Made by a program: the position numbers and the translations under genes. A stretch of DNA of 64,000 bases from Halovenus aranensis (GTDB lineage: Archaea; Halobacteriota; Halobacteria; Halobacteriales; Haloarculaceae). The stretch is from positions 181,200 to 245,199 of the forward strand of contig NZ_FNFC01000003.1 of assembly GCF_900100385.1 (NCBI RefSeq). Reading direction: 5' to 3'. The notes below the pieces were generated by a model. It worked only from the letters and a program-made list of their open reading frames with translations. It did not search any database and was not told the origin of the DNA. Shown here in pieces: positions 34,911 to 44,048 of the stretch (position 1 is the stretch's first letter; each line of letters starts with the position of its first letter).

Positions 34911-36513
34911 AGAGCTGCTTCCCGTTCTGCTGATTGTGGTCCCGATTCTCGGGGCGACGCTCCCGCTCGTGCTCGGGTTGTTCCGGGAACGGGTCGGCTG
35001 GGCGGTCGCGGCCGGCACGCTGTCGGTCGAGGCCGCAGTAGCGACCTGGCTGGGATACGCCGTCTACATCGGTGACCAACGGGTCGTCCACGTCCTCGGA
35101 GGCGAAACCTTCGGGCGCAAGGAGGTAACAGTCGGCGAGTTCGACACAGAAGGGTTCATCGTCGGCATCGAGTTGGTCGCCGACGCGCTCTCCGGGCTGC
35201 TCGTGGTTCTGGTGGCGCTGGTGGCACTCGCGGTACTCGCGTACGCTCGGCGCGCAGGCCCACGCCGGAACGCCTTTTACAGCGCGTATCTGCTGTTGAC
35301 CGGCGGGCTGATGGGGCTCGTGTTGACTGGCGACCTGTTCAATCTGTTCGTCTTCCTCGAAATCGTCGGGCTGATGACCTACGCGCTGGTCGCGAGCGAC
35401 CGCTCCGGGGCGTCGGCGGTCGCGGCGCTGAAATACCTCATCATCGGGACCACAGGGGCGTCGATGTACCTCGTCGGTGTCGGGTACCTGTTCGTCCGGA
35501 CGGGGACGCTCAATATGGTCGATGTCTCGCGCGTGCTCGCGGGCGAGCCAGCGTGGGTCGAGAACGCGCTGTACAGCGAGCCACTGGTCGTCGCAAGCTT
35601 CGGCTTCATCGCCGTCGGTCTGGCGACGAAGGCGGCGATTTTCCCGCTACACACCTGGCAGCCGGACGCGTACTCCGAGTCACCGGACTCGGTGACGGTG
35701 CTCATCTCGGCGCTCGTCTCGACGACAGCAGCGTACGCGCTGGCTCGCATCACCTGGGTCGTCTTCTCACCGGACTTTTTCGCGGCCAACCCCAGGACTG
35801 TCGAACTCTTGTTGGCCATCGCGGCAGTCAGCGTCGTCGCCGGGAGCCTGCTCGCAGCGATGCAACGCCGGGTCAAGCGGGTGTTCGCCTACTCCTCGGT
35901 GGCACAGTTCGGCCTCATCGTGATGGCTGTCGGCACCGCGGTCCATCCCGCGGCGGGTGACCAGGCGACGCAGTTTGCGGTCTACGGCGTCGTCGTCCAC
36001 CTCATCGGCCACGCAGTCATCAAGGGCGGGCTGTTCGCGGCCATCGGCGCATTGAATTCAAGTGCCGGCGCGCGATACGTTCGTGAGTACGCCGGCCTCG
36101 CAAAGCAGCGCCCGTTCCTGTCGGGGAGTCTCGCAGTCCTCGGGTTCAGTCTCATCGGTGTGCCGCCTGCTGTCGGTTTCGTCGGCAAGTGGTACATCGG
36201 ACTCGCAGCCGTCGAGGCCGAGCTGTGGCCGCTGGTGTTCGTCGTCTTCGCGAGTACGCTGTTGACGCTGCTGTACGTCGCACGGTTGTTGGAGAAGCTG
36301 TATTTCACGCCGCTCGCGGCGGAGACAGACACCGAACCCAGACCGGCGGTCGCCGCCGACGGTGGCGGCTCGGTCTCTTATGGAATGGTCGCGCTGGCTG
36401 TGCTCGCGGCCGTCCTGGCCGTCGGGCTCGGATTCGCGGGGGCTGAGTTGACAGACGCGGTGCAGCCACTCGTCGAAGCAATCCAGGAGTCGTCGCCGGA
36501 GGTTCATCCATGA
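34903..36513 (+). CDS. mnhD: Mrp-type antiporter subunit D (first large subunit)
   Basis: A 536-residue member of the NuoL/M/N antiporter family with about 14 helices. Conserved features: the segment GDLFNLFVFLEIVGLMTYAL (helix with the family Glu), a lysine in GLATKAAIFPLHTWQPDAY, and VKRVFAYSSVAQFGLIVMAV. These carry the proton path. The start at 34903 is set by the ribosome site. It overlaps mnhC by 8 nt and the next large subunit by 4 nt. It is the closest of the three large subunits to bacterial MrpD. Confidence 0.92.
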   Translation: MTEELLPVLLIVVPILGATLPLVLGLFRERVGWAVAAGTLSVEAAVATWLGYAVYIGDQRVVHVLGGETFGRKEVTVGEFDTEGFIVGIELVADALSGLLVVLVALVALAVLAYARRAGPRRNAFYSAYLLLTGGLMGLVLTGDLFNLFVFLEIVGLMTYALVASDRSGASAVAALKYLIIGTTGASMYLVGVGYLFVRTGTLNMVDVSRVLAGEPAWVENALYSEPLVVASFGFIAVGLATKAAIFPLHTWQPDAYSESPDSVTVLISALVSTTAAYALARITWVVFSPDFFAANPRTVELLLAIAAVSVVAGSLLAAMQRRVKRVFAYSSVAQFGLIVMAVGTAVHPAAGDQATQFAVYGVVVHLIGHAVIKGGLFAAIGALNSSAGARYVREYAGLAKQRPFLSGSLAVLGFSLIGVPPAVGFVGKWYIGLAAVEAELWPLVFVVFASTLLTLLYVARLLEKLYFTPLAAETDTEPRPAVAADGGGSVSYGMVALAVLAAVLAVGLGFAGAELTDAVQPLVEAIQESSPEVHP

Positions 36514-38159
36514 CAGAAGCAGCCGTCACTGACATCCGGCCGCTGGCTGCCGTCCTCGTCTCGGCAGTCACGGTCGTCTTGATTCTCGCGTCGCATCGTT
36601 ACCCGAACGTCCGTGAGTCGTGGTCGGTACTCGCGGCCCTGACCAAGTTCGGCATCATCGCGAGCATGGTCCCAGGTGTACTCGACGGGACCGAGTACCA
36701 GGCCTCGCTCGGCGAGTTCGTTTTCGACATCGAGTTCTCGCTTCGGGCCGACGCGCTGGGGATGGTCTTCGCGCTGCTTGCCAGCTTCCTGTGGATTTTC
36801 ACGGCCTTTTACGCTGCGGGTTATATGCGCGGGCTCTCGGAACACAACCAGACCCGATTTTTCGCCGCCTTCGCGGCCAGCCTCTCGACGGCCGTCGGCG
36901 TCGCATTCGCCGAGAACCTCCTGACGATTTTCGTCTTTTACGAGCTTCTCTCGGTCGCCACCTACCCCCTCGTCGCCCACGACGAGACCGAAGAGGCGCG
37001 GACCGCCGGCCGGAAGTACCTCGCCTACACCTTCTTTGGCGGCGGCCTGCTCGTACTGGCGGGCACTGCCCTGGTGTTCGCGATGGCCGGGACGACGGAG
37101 TTCGGCCAGACGGCCGCCGACCTCGCGGATGCGAACACGGCGCTTGCGCGGGCGGCCTTCGGTCTGCTCGCGGCTGGCTTCGGCGTCAAGGCCGCACTGA
37201 TGCCGGCTCACTCCTGGCTGCCCGACGCGATGGTCGCGCCGACGCCGGTCTCCGGGCTGCTTCACGCCGTGGCCGTCGTCAAAAGCGGCGTCTTCGGCAT
37301 CGCCCGACTCGTCCTCGAAGTGTACAACCCTGAACTCGTGGGCGAACTCGGTGTCGGCATCGTGCTGGCTATCGTCGCCGCAGTGACCCTGACCGTCGCG
37401 AGTATCATCGCGCTCCGGGCCGACCGGCTCAAGCGCCGGCTGGCGTACTCGACGATCAGCCAGCTCTCGTATATCGTGCTCGGGCTCGGGCTCGCTGGAC
37501 CGGCCGCCGTCGCCGGTGCCGGGCTGGAGAACGTCATCCGGGGCGGCCTGCTCCACATCCCGGCACACGCGTTCATGAAGCTCACCCTGTTTTTCTGTGC
37601 CGGTATCATCCACGTCGAGACCCACACCGACTACATCAGCGAGATGGACGGTATCGGGAAACGGATGCCGCTGACGATGGCCGCCTTCGCCGTTGCGGCC
37701 GCCGGGATGGCAGGCATCCCGCTGGTTGCCGGCTTCGTCAGCAAGTGGTTCATCCTCATCGGCGCTGTCGAGGCCAGCCAGTCCGTGTTCGCGGTCGTCT
37801 TACTCATCTCCGGCGTGCTCAACATCGCGTACTTCTGGCCTATCGTCTACGGGGCCTTCTTCGAGTCCCACGACAGCGCCGATTCGAAGCCTCTTGTCGA
37901 GGGACCGTTTGGCGGCCACCTCGCTGACGGCGAGCCAGTTCCCGACGGCGGTGACGAGACCGCTCACGAGGAAGGTCACCACGGCGGTCCGGGGCCGGGC
38001 GGCTGGGACCGTGTCGGCTGGACCGGCGGTGAGGGGTCGTGGCTGATGCTCGGCCCGATTCTCGCCATCGCCACCGGCGCGGTCGTCCTCGGCGTCGTTC
38101 CCTTCGAGGCGGTCTTCCTCGACCTCATCGAGAGTGTCGTCCAGGGGGTGGCTGCCTGA
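36510..38159 (+). CDS. antiporter-type large subunit (MnhD/NuoM-like)
   Basis: A 549-residue NuoL/M/N-family membrane protein. It has FVFYELLSVATYPLVAHDET, the lysine-bearing GVKAALMPAHSWLPDAMVAP and RRLAYSTISQLSYIVLGLGL, all typical ion-channel segments. The hydrophilic stretch near residues 455-510 is unusually rich in Gly, His, Asp and Glu (THEEGHHGGPGPGGWD-like), a non-conserved cytoplasmic loop before the final helices. GGAGG at 36498-36502 is 7 nt before the ATG. Together with its neighbours it forms the membrane arm of a cation/proton antiporter. Confidence 0.9.
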   Translation: MTEAAVTDIRPLAAVLVSAVTVVLILASHRYPNVRESWSVLAALTKFGIIASMVPGVLDGTEYQASLGEFVFDIEFSLRADALGMVFALLASFLWIFTAFYAAGYMRGLSEHNQTRFFAAFAASLSTAVGVAFAENLLTIFVFYELLSVATYPLVAHDETEEARTAGRKYLAYTFFGGGLLVLAGTALVFAMAGTTEFGQTAADLADANTALARAAFGLLAAGFGVKAALMPAHSWLPDAMVAPTPVSGLLHAVAVVKSGVFGIARLVLEVYNPELVGELGVGIVLAIVAAVTLTVASIIALRADRLKRRLAYSTISQLSYIVLGLGLAGPAAVAGAGLENVIRGGLLHIPAHAFMKLTLFFCAGIIHVETHTDYISEMDGIGKRMPLTMAAFAVAAAGMAGIPLVAGFVSKWFILIGAVEASQSVFAVVLLISGVLNIAYFWPIVYGAFFESHDSADSKPLVEGPFGGHLADGEPVPDGGDETAHEEGHHGGPGPGGWDRVGWTGGEGSWLMLGPILAIATGAVVLGVVPFEAVFLDLIESVVQGVAA

Positions 38160-39967
38160 TGTTGTACGAACTCGCGCCGCCGTTTGCGCTCGTGTTGGTC
38201 GCCGCGGTGCTGGCGGCCGTGTTGCCACGGACGCCCGGTCACGCCGTCGGGGTGCTTGCTACCGGTGCGGTCGCGGCCCTCTCCTGGATTGTTCCGGAGG
38301 GGACCTACATCGATGTCGACCTGTTCGGTGTCTTCGACGCCGTCGTCTACAACGTCGACCCGTTCTCCAGGCTGATGGGCCTCATCTTCGGTTTCATCGG
38401 CGCGGCGGCGGTCCTCTACTCGTATGCCAGCGACGCGGACGGGAGCCAGACCGCGATTGCCCTCTCCTATGTCGGGACCAGCCTCGGCGCAGTTTATGCC
38501 GGGGACTGGCTGACGCTGATTTTCTTCTGGGAGCTGATGGCGGTCACCAGCACGCTGCTCGTCTGGTACTACGGCGGGCGTGCGGTCCGCTCTGGCTTCC
38601 GGTATGCCGTCTTGCACGGCATCGGCGGCAGCCTCTTTCTCGCCGCTATCGTCTGGCACTACGCCGAGGTCGGGACCGTCGCGTTCACCGGCGGCGGCAT
38701 CACCGCTGGTGTCCCTGCAGCGCTCGCGGCCATCGGTATCGGAGTCAACGTCGGCTTCGTCGGCCTGCACGCCTGGCTACCCGACACCTACCCGAGCCCA
38801 CACTTCGCGGCGAGTGTCTTCCTCTGTGTGTTCACCACGAAGACCGGTGTCTACGGGATGTACCGCGCGTTCCCCGACGGCCACCTCTGGATTGCCTACA
38901 TGGGCGGCGCGATGGCTGTCTTCGGCGCGTTCGCAGCACTACTCCAGTCGGATATGCGCCGGCTGCTCTCCTATCACATCCAGTCACAGGTCGGCTACAT
39001 GGTCGCTGGCGTGGGGCTTGGTGGGGCGGCCATCGGCCACGGCGGCAAATACTACCACGAACTGGCGACCGCCGGCGCGTTCGGCCACGTATTCAACCAC
39101 ATCCTCTACAAGGGACTGCTCTTTATGACCGTCGGCGTCATCATCTACCGCACAGGCAAAGAGAGTCTCGACCACATCGGCGGCCTCGGGCGACACATGC
39201 CCCTGACGGCAATCACCTTCGCCGTCGCCGCACTCTCTATCGCCGGGTTCCCCGGCTTCAACGGCTTCGTCTCGAAGGGGATGATTATCGGTGCCGCAGA
39301 CAAGAAACACCTCGAAGCACTCTGGTACCTGCTACTTATCGGCGGTGTCGGAACCTTCCTCTCGTTTATCAAACTGGGCTATTTCGCCTTCCTCGAAGGT
39401 GAGTACAGCGGGACGGTCGAGGACGCAAATATCGGCCAGAGCATCGCGATGGTATCGGTGGCGGGCCTGTGTGTCCTCTTTGGCCTCGTGCCGGGCCTGC
39501 TGTTCGACATCCTCCCGGTGAGTGCCGAGGCCTACGAGTACACCACGTACACCACCGGTCACGTCGCCGAGGGTCTCGTTCTCGCCTTGCTCGGACTGGT
39601 CGGGTTCGCAATCCTGCGCGGCCCGCTCCATCACGTCGGCAGAGTGCCCGACATCGACGCGGTCTACAACCGCGGGTTCTTTTATGGCGGCCGAGTTCTG
39701 GTCGTCGGCGTAACGGAACTGTACGCGCTCCTCGACCGCGGCGCTGTTCGTTTCGTCAGCGCCACGTACTGGGTCGGTGCCAACCCGACACTCGCCGTGC
39801 TTCGAGTCTCCCGGCTCCTGCCACAGTCGTTCCAGCCAGCTTGGACCGAGGAGCAGCCACAGACCGACGGCGGCGCACCCTCCCGGCTGTATATCCGCGC
39901 CGGTATCGGGACCTCTATCCTGTTGTTGGCGTCGGTCCTGACTGTCGTGCTGGTCGTCGTGCTCTGA
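38159..39967 (+). CDS. antiporter-type large subunit (MnhA N-terminal/NuoL-like)
   Basis: A 602-residue NuoL-type membrane protein, last of the operon. It shows LTLIFFWELMAVTSTLLVWY, FVGLHAWLPDTYPSPHF and MRRLLSYHIQSQVGYMVAGV. About 15 helices are predicted, and it ends in a helix followed by VVVL. It most resembles the N-terminal part of bacterial MrpA, whose C-terminal domains are the separate DUF4040 and MnhB-like genes upstream. The ATG overlaps the previous stop, with GGGGGTG at 38144-38150. The longer upstream frame is Arg-rich shadow. Confidence 0.9.
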   Translation: MLYELAPPFALVLVAAVLAAVLPRTPGHAVGVLATGAVAALSWIVPEGTYIDVDLFGVFDAVVYNVDPFSRLMGLIFGFIGAAAVLYSYASDADGSQTAIALSYVGTSLGAVYAGDWLTLIFFWELMAVTSTLLVWYYGGRAVRSGFRYAVLHGIGGSLFLAAIVWHYAEVGTVAFTGGGITAGVPAALAAIGIGVNVGFVGLHAWLPDTYPSPHFAASVFLCVFTTKTGVYGMYRAFPDGHLWIAYMGGAMAVFGAFAALLQSDMRRLLSYHIQSQVGYMVAGVGLGGAAIGHGGKYYHELATAGAFGHVFNHILYKGLLFMTVGVIIYRTGKESLDHIGGLGRHMPLTAITFAVAALSIAGFPGFNGFVSKGMIIGAADKKHLEALWYLLLIGGVGTFLSFIKLGYFAFLEGEYSGTVEDANIGQSIAMVSVAGLCVLFGLVPGLLFDILPVSAEAYEYTTYTTGHVAEGLVLALLGLVGFAILRGPLHHVGRVPDIDAVYNRGFFYGGRVLVVGVTELYALLDRGAVRFVSATYWVGANPTLAVLRVSRLLPQSFQPAWTEEQPQTDGGAPSRLYIRAGIGTSILLLASVLTVVLVVVL

Positions 39968-40029
39968 GTTGGCACGGCTCCGATGAAATGCGCATAGGTA
40001 TGTAAGCGACCGACGTGTCAAGCGACGCT

Positions 40030-40242
40030 ATGGTCTCTGACACGGAGAAATGCTGTCCGAGGTGTGGTCACACAGAAACAGAGGTCGGCGAGATTTCGAC
40101 GACCGGCGGCGGCCTCTCGAAGATGTTCGACATCCAGACCAACTCGTTCAAGGTCGTCTCGTGTCTGAACTGTGGCTACTCCGAACTCTATCGGGATACG
40201 ACGAGCGGCACGAGCGATATCGTCGATGTCTTTCTCGGATGA
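40030..40242 (+). CDS. zinc-ribbon nucleic-acid-binding-type protein
   Basis: A 70-residue protein with two C-x2-C pairs (CCPRCGHTE near residue 8 and CLNCGYSEL near residue 46), a small zinc ribbon of the COG3478 type found as single-domain proteins. A GTG 15 nt upstream (40015) would add five residues, and the choice is uncertain. Such proteins are predicted to bind nucleic acid or to be assembly accessories, with no proven function. It overlaps the next small gene by 4 nt (ATGA). Confidence 0.8.
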   Translation: MVSDTEKCCPRCGHTETEVGEISTTGGGLSKMFDIQTNSFKVVSCLNCGYSELYRDTTSGTSDIVDVFLG

Positions 40243-40397
40243 CGGGCGCGCCCGTTTTCGCATTCGCCTTGCTCATCGGGCTCGGCGCTCCGCTCCTGTT
40301 GTACCTGTTCGTCCGGAGTGAACACGACAAAGGCGAGACGATGGACCGAGAGGCCACAGAACAGGCCGCCCGGCGCGATACGCGCAGTCGGGAGTAA
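40239..40397 (+). CDS. small membrane protein
   Basis: A 52-residue protein with one hydrophobic helix (VFAFALLIGLGAPLLLYLFV, residues 5-24) and a hydrophilic Arg/Glu-rich tail (DKGETMDREATEQAARRDTR). Its ATG overlaps the zinc-ribbon stop codon, so the two are coupled. The single helix with charged tail could anchor or regulate a neighbour. The family is unknown to me, but the overlap with a well-supported gene and clean start make it likely to be real. Confidence 0.65.
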   Translation: MTGAPVFAFALLIGLGAPLLLYLFVRSEHDKGETMDREATEQAARRDTRSRE

Positions 40398-40479
40398 TCC
40401 CCCAGTCCGCGGAGACGGGTCCGCACAGCGCCCGCGCGGACCAAAAGCTGTTTCGCCGTTCCGACCGCAGAGGTAATCA

Positions 40480-41457
40480 ATGGGAAACGCAGACTTGCGT
40501 GATATCGCTGTTCTGGGCGAGGTATCGTTCGGCGATATCGGCGATTCGGTCATCGCCGTGGACGCACACAACTGGCTGTATCGCTACCTGACCACGACGG
40601 TCAAGTGGACCAGCGACGAGAAATACACCACGAGCGACGGGACCGAGGTGGCAAACCTCGTCGGTGCCGTCCAGGGACTCCCGAAGTTCTTCGAACACGA
40701 CCTGACGCCGGTGTTCGTCTTCGACGGCGCAGTAACCGACCTCAAAGCCGAGGAGGTCAAAGAGCGCCGCGAACAACGCGAACAATACGAGAAAGCGCTC
40801 GAGGAGGCCCGCGAGGAAGGCGACCAACTCGCAGTCGCCCGCCTCGAATCTCGAACCCAGCGCCTCACGGACACTATCATAGAGACGACGAGGGGACTGC
40901 TCGACCGCCTCGACGTACCCGTTGTCGACGCCCCCGCCGAGGGTGAGGCCCAGTGTGCCCACATGGCGCGTCGTGGGACCGTCGACTACGCCGGGACCGA
41001 GGACTACGACGCGTTGCTCTTTGGCGCACCCTACACCCTTCGACAGCTCACCAGCAGCGGCGACCCGGAGCTGATGGACCTGGAGGCAACACTCGACGAG
41101 CGCGACCTGACCTGGGAGCAACTCGTCGACGTTGCGCTCCTCTGTGGGACCGACTTCAACGACGGCATCACGGGAATCGGGCCGAAGACAGCCGTCTCGC
41201 TCGTCACCGAACACGGCGACCTCTTCGGTGCGCTTCAGACGCGAGACGAGCACATCGACAACGCCGACCGCCTGCGGTCGCTGTTTCTCGATCCCGCCGT
41301 CGAAGACGTGACCGTCGACACGACAATCGACCCGGACGTGGAAGCCGCCCGCGAGTACGTCACCGAGACGTGGGAGGTCGACGCCGGCGAAGTCGAGCGC
41401 GGCTTCGAGCGTATCGAGCAGTCACTCGTCCAGACCGGCCTCGGAGACTGGGCCTGA
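40480..41457 (+). CDS. fen: flap endonuclease 1 (FEN1/Rad2 family)
   Basis: A 325-residue structure-specific nuclease that removes 5' flaps in Okazaki fragment maturation and base excision repair. The N-terminal block shows [17 protein letters not shown] and [10 protein letters not shown]. The internal block has [13 protein letters not shown] with acidic metal ligands and [19 protein letters not shown], the helix-hairpin-helix. The last eight residues QTGLGDWA fit a PCNA-interacting box (Q-x2-L-x2-W). It overlaps the convergent ba3-linked membrane gene by 36 nt. It is complete and typical in length. Confidence 0.95.
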   Translation: MGNADLRDIAVLGEVSFGDIGDSVIAVDAHNWLYRYLTTTVKWTSDEKYTTSDGTEVANLVGAVQGLPKFFEHDLTPVFVFDGAVTDLKAEEVKERREQREQYEKALEEAREEGDQLAVARLESRTQRLTDTIIETTRGLLDRLDVPVVDAPAEGEAQCAHMARRGTVDYAGTEDYDALLFGAPYTLRQLTSSGDPELMDLEATLDERDLTWEQLVDVALLCGTDFNDGITGIGPKTAVSLVTEHGDLFGALQTRDEHIDNADRLRSLFLDPAVEDVTVDTTIDPDVEAAREYVTETWEVDAGEVERGFERIEQSLVQTGLGDWA

Positions 41458-42111
41458 GGTCGGAACCGCGACCGCGAGCAAGAGAACTGTCGCAACGAAC
41501 ACCGCCGTCGAGATGTCGTACGAGAGCGACCCCGGCTGGTACGCGAGCGTCGACCCGGTGAGGACACCGACAACTGCGCCCACGAGCGGGAGCGTACAGC
41601 TCACGCAAGCGAACAACCCCAGCAGGCCGGCCACCGCGCCGCGGGCGGTCGCTGCAACCGCGCGGTAGACGCCGTAGGCAAGGGCCAGATAGCCGACGAC
41701 CTCGAACGGAATGAGTGCTGTCTGGACCGGTGGGAAAGATGCAAGCAACACGGGTCCCCAGCCGGGGGGTGCGACTTCGACGGCAACGTCGGTCGTCTCT
41801 GCACCGAGGGTGACGAGGCCACCAAGCACGGCGAGAACAGAGAAGTACCCAACCCCGACGGCGAGGGCGGTCCACTGTCGTGACGGTGCCTGTCCGCGGT
41901 ACCGGAGATAGAGAACGAACCAGACCGAAAGCGCCGTCCAGATGAGGGGGACGACCGCGCGACTCGGGTCTATCGCCGTTCCGGTGACAGCGACGTGCCC
42001 GACAATGAGGGCGGTTCCGACGGCGAGCACTGCCAGCCCAACAAGAGCAGGCGGCGCTGTCACCAGCCTGAGCGCGCGGTCGACACCGGGATTCTGTGTG
42101 ACAGTGCTCAT
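41422..42111 (-). CDS. membrane protein of the ba3 oxidase operon (DUF7546-like)
   Basis: A 229-residue protein with about seven helices. One helix carries a CVSC motif in [20 protein letters not shown] near residues 167-186, a Cys pair followed by Pro within a membrane segment, reminiscent of metal or redox sites in membrane transporters. It is the last gene of the leftward ba3 oxidase operon, 13 nt after the CbaE-like gene, and overlaps the end of FEN1 by 36 nt. From memory the family is haloarchaeal (DUF7546) and often accompanies ba3 oxidase. A role in copper or heme handling is inference. Confidence 0.78.
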   Translation of the reverse strand: MSTVTQNPGVDRALRLVTAPPALVGLAVLAVGTALIVGHVAVTGTAIDPSRAVVPLIWTALSVWFVLYLRYRGQAPSRQWTALAVGVGYFSVLAVLGGLVTLGAETTDVAVEVAPPGWGPVLLASFPPVQTALIPFEVVGYLALAYGVYRAVAATARGAVAGLLGLFACVSCTLPLVGAVVGVLTGSTLAYQPGSLSYDISTAVFVATVLLLAVAVPTSGPVSEAGLDE

Positions 42112-42123
42112 AGAGACGTGTCC

Positions 42124-42330
42124 TTACGTGCCCGCGACCTGTTTGCTGTTGGTTTTCGGCAACAGGAGCAAGCCGACGAACATGGCCACGAGCAAGAGGC
42201 CGGCGACCGGGAAGTACACCGACAGTGGTAGCTCGAAGCCGAGCATGCCGAGGACGGTCCGCCCCTCGACGACGAAGACGATACCAAAGGCAAGCGCGAC
42301 GAGCAGTCCGGCGGGACTGGGGCGGTTCAT
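42124..42330 (-). CDS. small membrane subunit of the ba3 oxidase operon (CbaE-like)
   Basis: A 68-residue protein with two helices (about residues 6-28 and 36-57; ALAFGIVFVVEGRTVLGML and FPVAGLLLVAMFVGLLLLP). Its start overlaps the cbaA stop by 4 nt, and a GGGGGTG lies just before it. Small single- and double-helix subunits are typical of haloarchaeal ba3 oxidases (named Cba in Natronomonas). Which Cba letter applies cannot be fixed without comparison. Confidence 0.75.
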   Translation of the reverse strand: MNRPSPAGLLVALAFGIVFVVEGRTVLGMLGFELPLSVYFPVAGLLLVAMFVGLLLLPKTNSKQVAGT

Positions 42331-44048
42331 GCCACCACCCCCACAAACGGACTGACAGCGAACTCATAGGCCGTGCCGACGAGCGTTCCGGCCGAGCCGA
42401 AGAAGCCGTTGGCCGAGACGATAGAGGCGAGTGGCAGGGCGTAGGTCAGCAGTATCAGGACCAGTGCGATAGCGGTCCACAGGCGGAGATTCTCCAGCAC
42501 GATCGGTGCGTTCTCCGGCCCTGAGAGTGCTTCGGGAATCACGCCGTTGTCCGGTGCAGGGTTGCTCGCGACATCGAACCACGAGAGGAACAGGTGTGCC
42601 ATGAACAACAGCAGTGACACCGTCAGTATCACGCTGCCAAGCGCAATCTGGAAGTGAAGCTCGCTAATCGAGCCGAGTGCGGTGTCGAAGGTAACACCGT
42701 CGTAGAACGGTTCGGCGGTCCGGCGTGGCTCACCGGCGAGCCCGATGCGATGCATCGCGTTCCCCATGAAGACCATACCGAGGAACCAGAGGAGAACCTG
42801 CACGAGGCCGAGGCGCTGGCTGAAGACCCCGTTACCGGTAATCTGTGGCAGGAACCAGTAGGTCGAGGCCATGAACGTGAGCGCCACGGCGGTACCGACG
42901 GTGAGGTGGAAGTGACCGGGCACCCAGAGGGTGTTGTGAATGACGTAGTTCAGGTTCATGCCCGCGTTGACCATTCCGGAGAAGCCAGCGGCCGCGAACA
43001 TCAGGCCCGCCAGCGCCATCCCGGTAAAGGCTGGCTTATTCCACGGGAGCGAACGCAGCCAGCCGAGACGGCCCGTGCCGCCGCGCTGTCTCGCGCCGTG
43101 TTCCATGCTGGCGACGACGGTGAAGGCGGTCAACAGACTGGGTAACAGCAGGAACATCGTGTTCGTCATCGCGACGAACTTGAACCCTTCCGCGATACCG
43201 GGGTCGACGTACTGGTGGTGAATCCCGGTCGGCACCGACAACAAGAGGAACAACACGAAGACGATACGCGCGAGCGGGTCACTGAACAGCCGACCGCCGG
43301 CCAGCTTCGGCAAGATGACATACCACATCATGTACGCCGGCATCAGCCAGAAGTAGACGACCGGGTGACCGAAGAACCAGAACAGCGTCCGCGTCAGCAG
43401 CGAGTTGACACTGTCGACGAGACCGAGCGACCACGGCAAGATGAAAAACAGAATTGCGGCGGCGACGCCGATAGTGGCGAGATACCACATGAGCATCGTC
43501 GTCATCACCATGAACGCGCGCAGGGGCGTCCGCTCACCGGGGTGTTCTTTCTTCCAGGCCCACCACGAGCGGAACCAGTCGACACCGGCGAGCCACGTGC
43601 CGATGACGAAGGTGACGAGGCCGATGTAGAAGATAGGGTGAGCTTCGAGCGGCGCATAGAACGTATAGAGCACGTCGGCTTCGAGGTTCGTCGCGTCAGT
43701 GAAGCCACCGAGGATAGCAGCCGCAGCCATCACGGTGCCGGCCACCATCAGGAAATACCACAGCTTCGTGAACCGGATGTCCTCGGCTGACCTATCGAGG
43801 CTGTCCGTGACTGCCCACTGGAAGAAGCCAACAAGGAAGTAAATAGTAAACAGAAGCACCATCGAGACGCCGTGTAGCGTCAGGACGGTGTAATACGTCG
43901 AGTCCTGCACAATCTGGAGGAAGCCAGTCCGGTGCAGCCCCTGAATCAGCCCCATGATACCGCCCAGGAACAGAGCGAGAAACGAGCTGGCGAGGGCGGC
44001 CCGGACAATCCACGCCTCTTCCGGATACCTATCGACGAAGAGGTTCAT
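42327..44048 (-). CDS. cbaA: cytochrome ba3-type oxidase subunit I
   Basis: The 573-residue heme-copper oxidase catalytic subunit, B-type. It has about 13 helices. The low-spin heme ligand is in HGVSMVLLFTIYF, the CuB motif HPVVYFWLMPAYMMWYV has the His and Tyr of the crosslinked site (B-type HPVVY rather than HPEVY), GIHHQYVDP supplies the His-His pair, and VPGHFHLTVG the heme ligands. It reduces oxygen to water while pumping protons, with high oxygen affinity. The start is preceded by GGAGGTG at 7 nt (44056-44062). It overlaps subunit II by 4 nt. Confidence 0.96.
   Translation of the reverse strand: MNLFVDRYPEEAWIVRAALASSFLALFLGGIMGLIQGLHRTGFLQIVQDSTYYTVLTLHGVSMVLLFTIYFLVGFFQWAVTDSLDRSAEDIRFTKLWYFLMVAGTVMAAAAILGGFTDATNLEADVLYTFYAPLEAHPIFYIGLVTFVIGTWLAGVDWFRSWWAWKKEHPGERTPLRAFMVMTTMLMWYLATIGVAAAILFFILPWSLGLVDSVNSLLTRTLFWFFGHPVVYFWLMPAYMMWYVILPKLAGGRLFSDPLARIVFVLFLLLSVPTGIHHQYVDPGIAEGFKFVAMTNTMFLLLPSLLTAFTVVASMEHGARQRGGTGRLGWLRSLPWNKPAFTGMALAGLMFAAAGFSGMVNAGMNLNYVIHNTLWVPGHFHLTVGTAVALTFMASTYWFLPQITGNGVFSQRLGLVQVLLWFLGMVFMGNAMHRIGLAGEPRRTAEPFYDGVTFDTALGSISELHFQIALGSVILTVSLLLFMAHLFLSWFDVASNPAPDNGVIPEALSGPENAPIVLENLRLWTAIALVLILLTYALPLASIVSANGFFGSAGTLVGTAYEFAVSPFVGVVA

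Noticed and set aside
30546..39967. The Mrp/NBP35 ATPase as part of the Mrp antiporter
   Set aside because: The names coincide only; the ATPase is an Fe-S carrier and the antiporter operon starts about 100 nt later with its own ribosome site.
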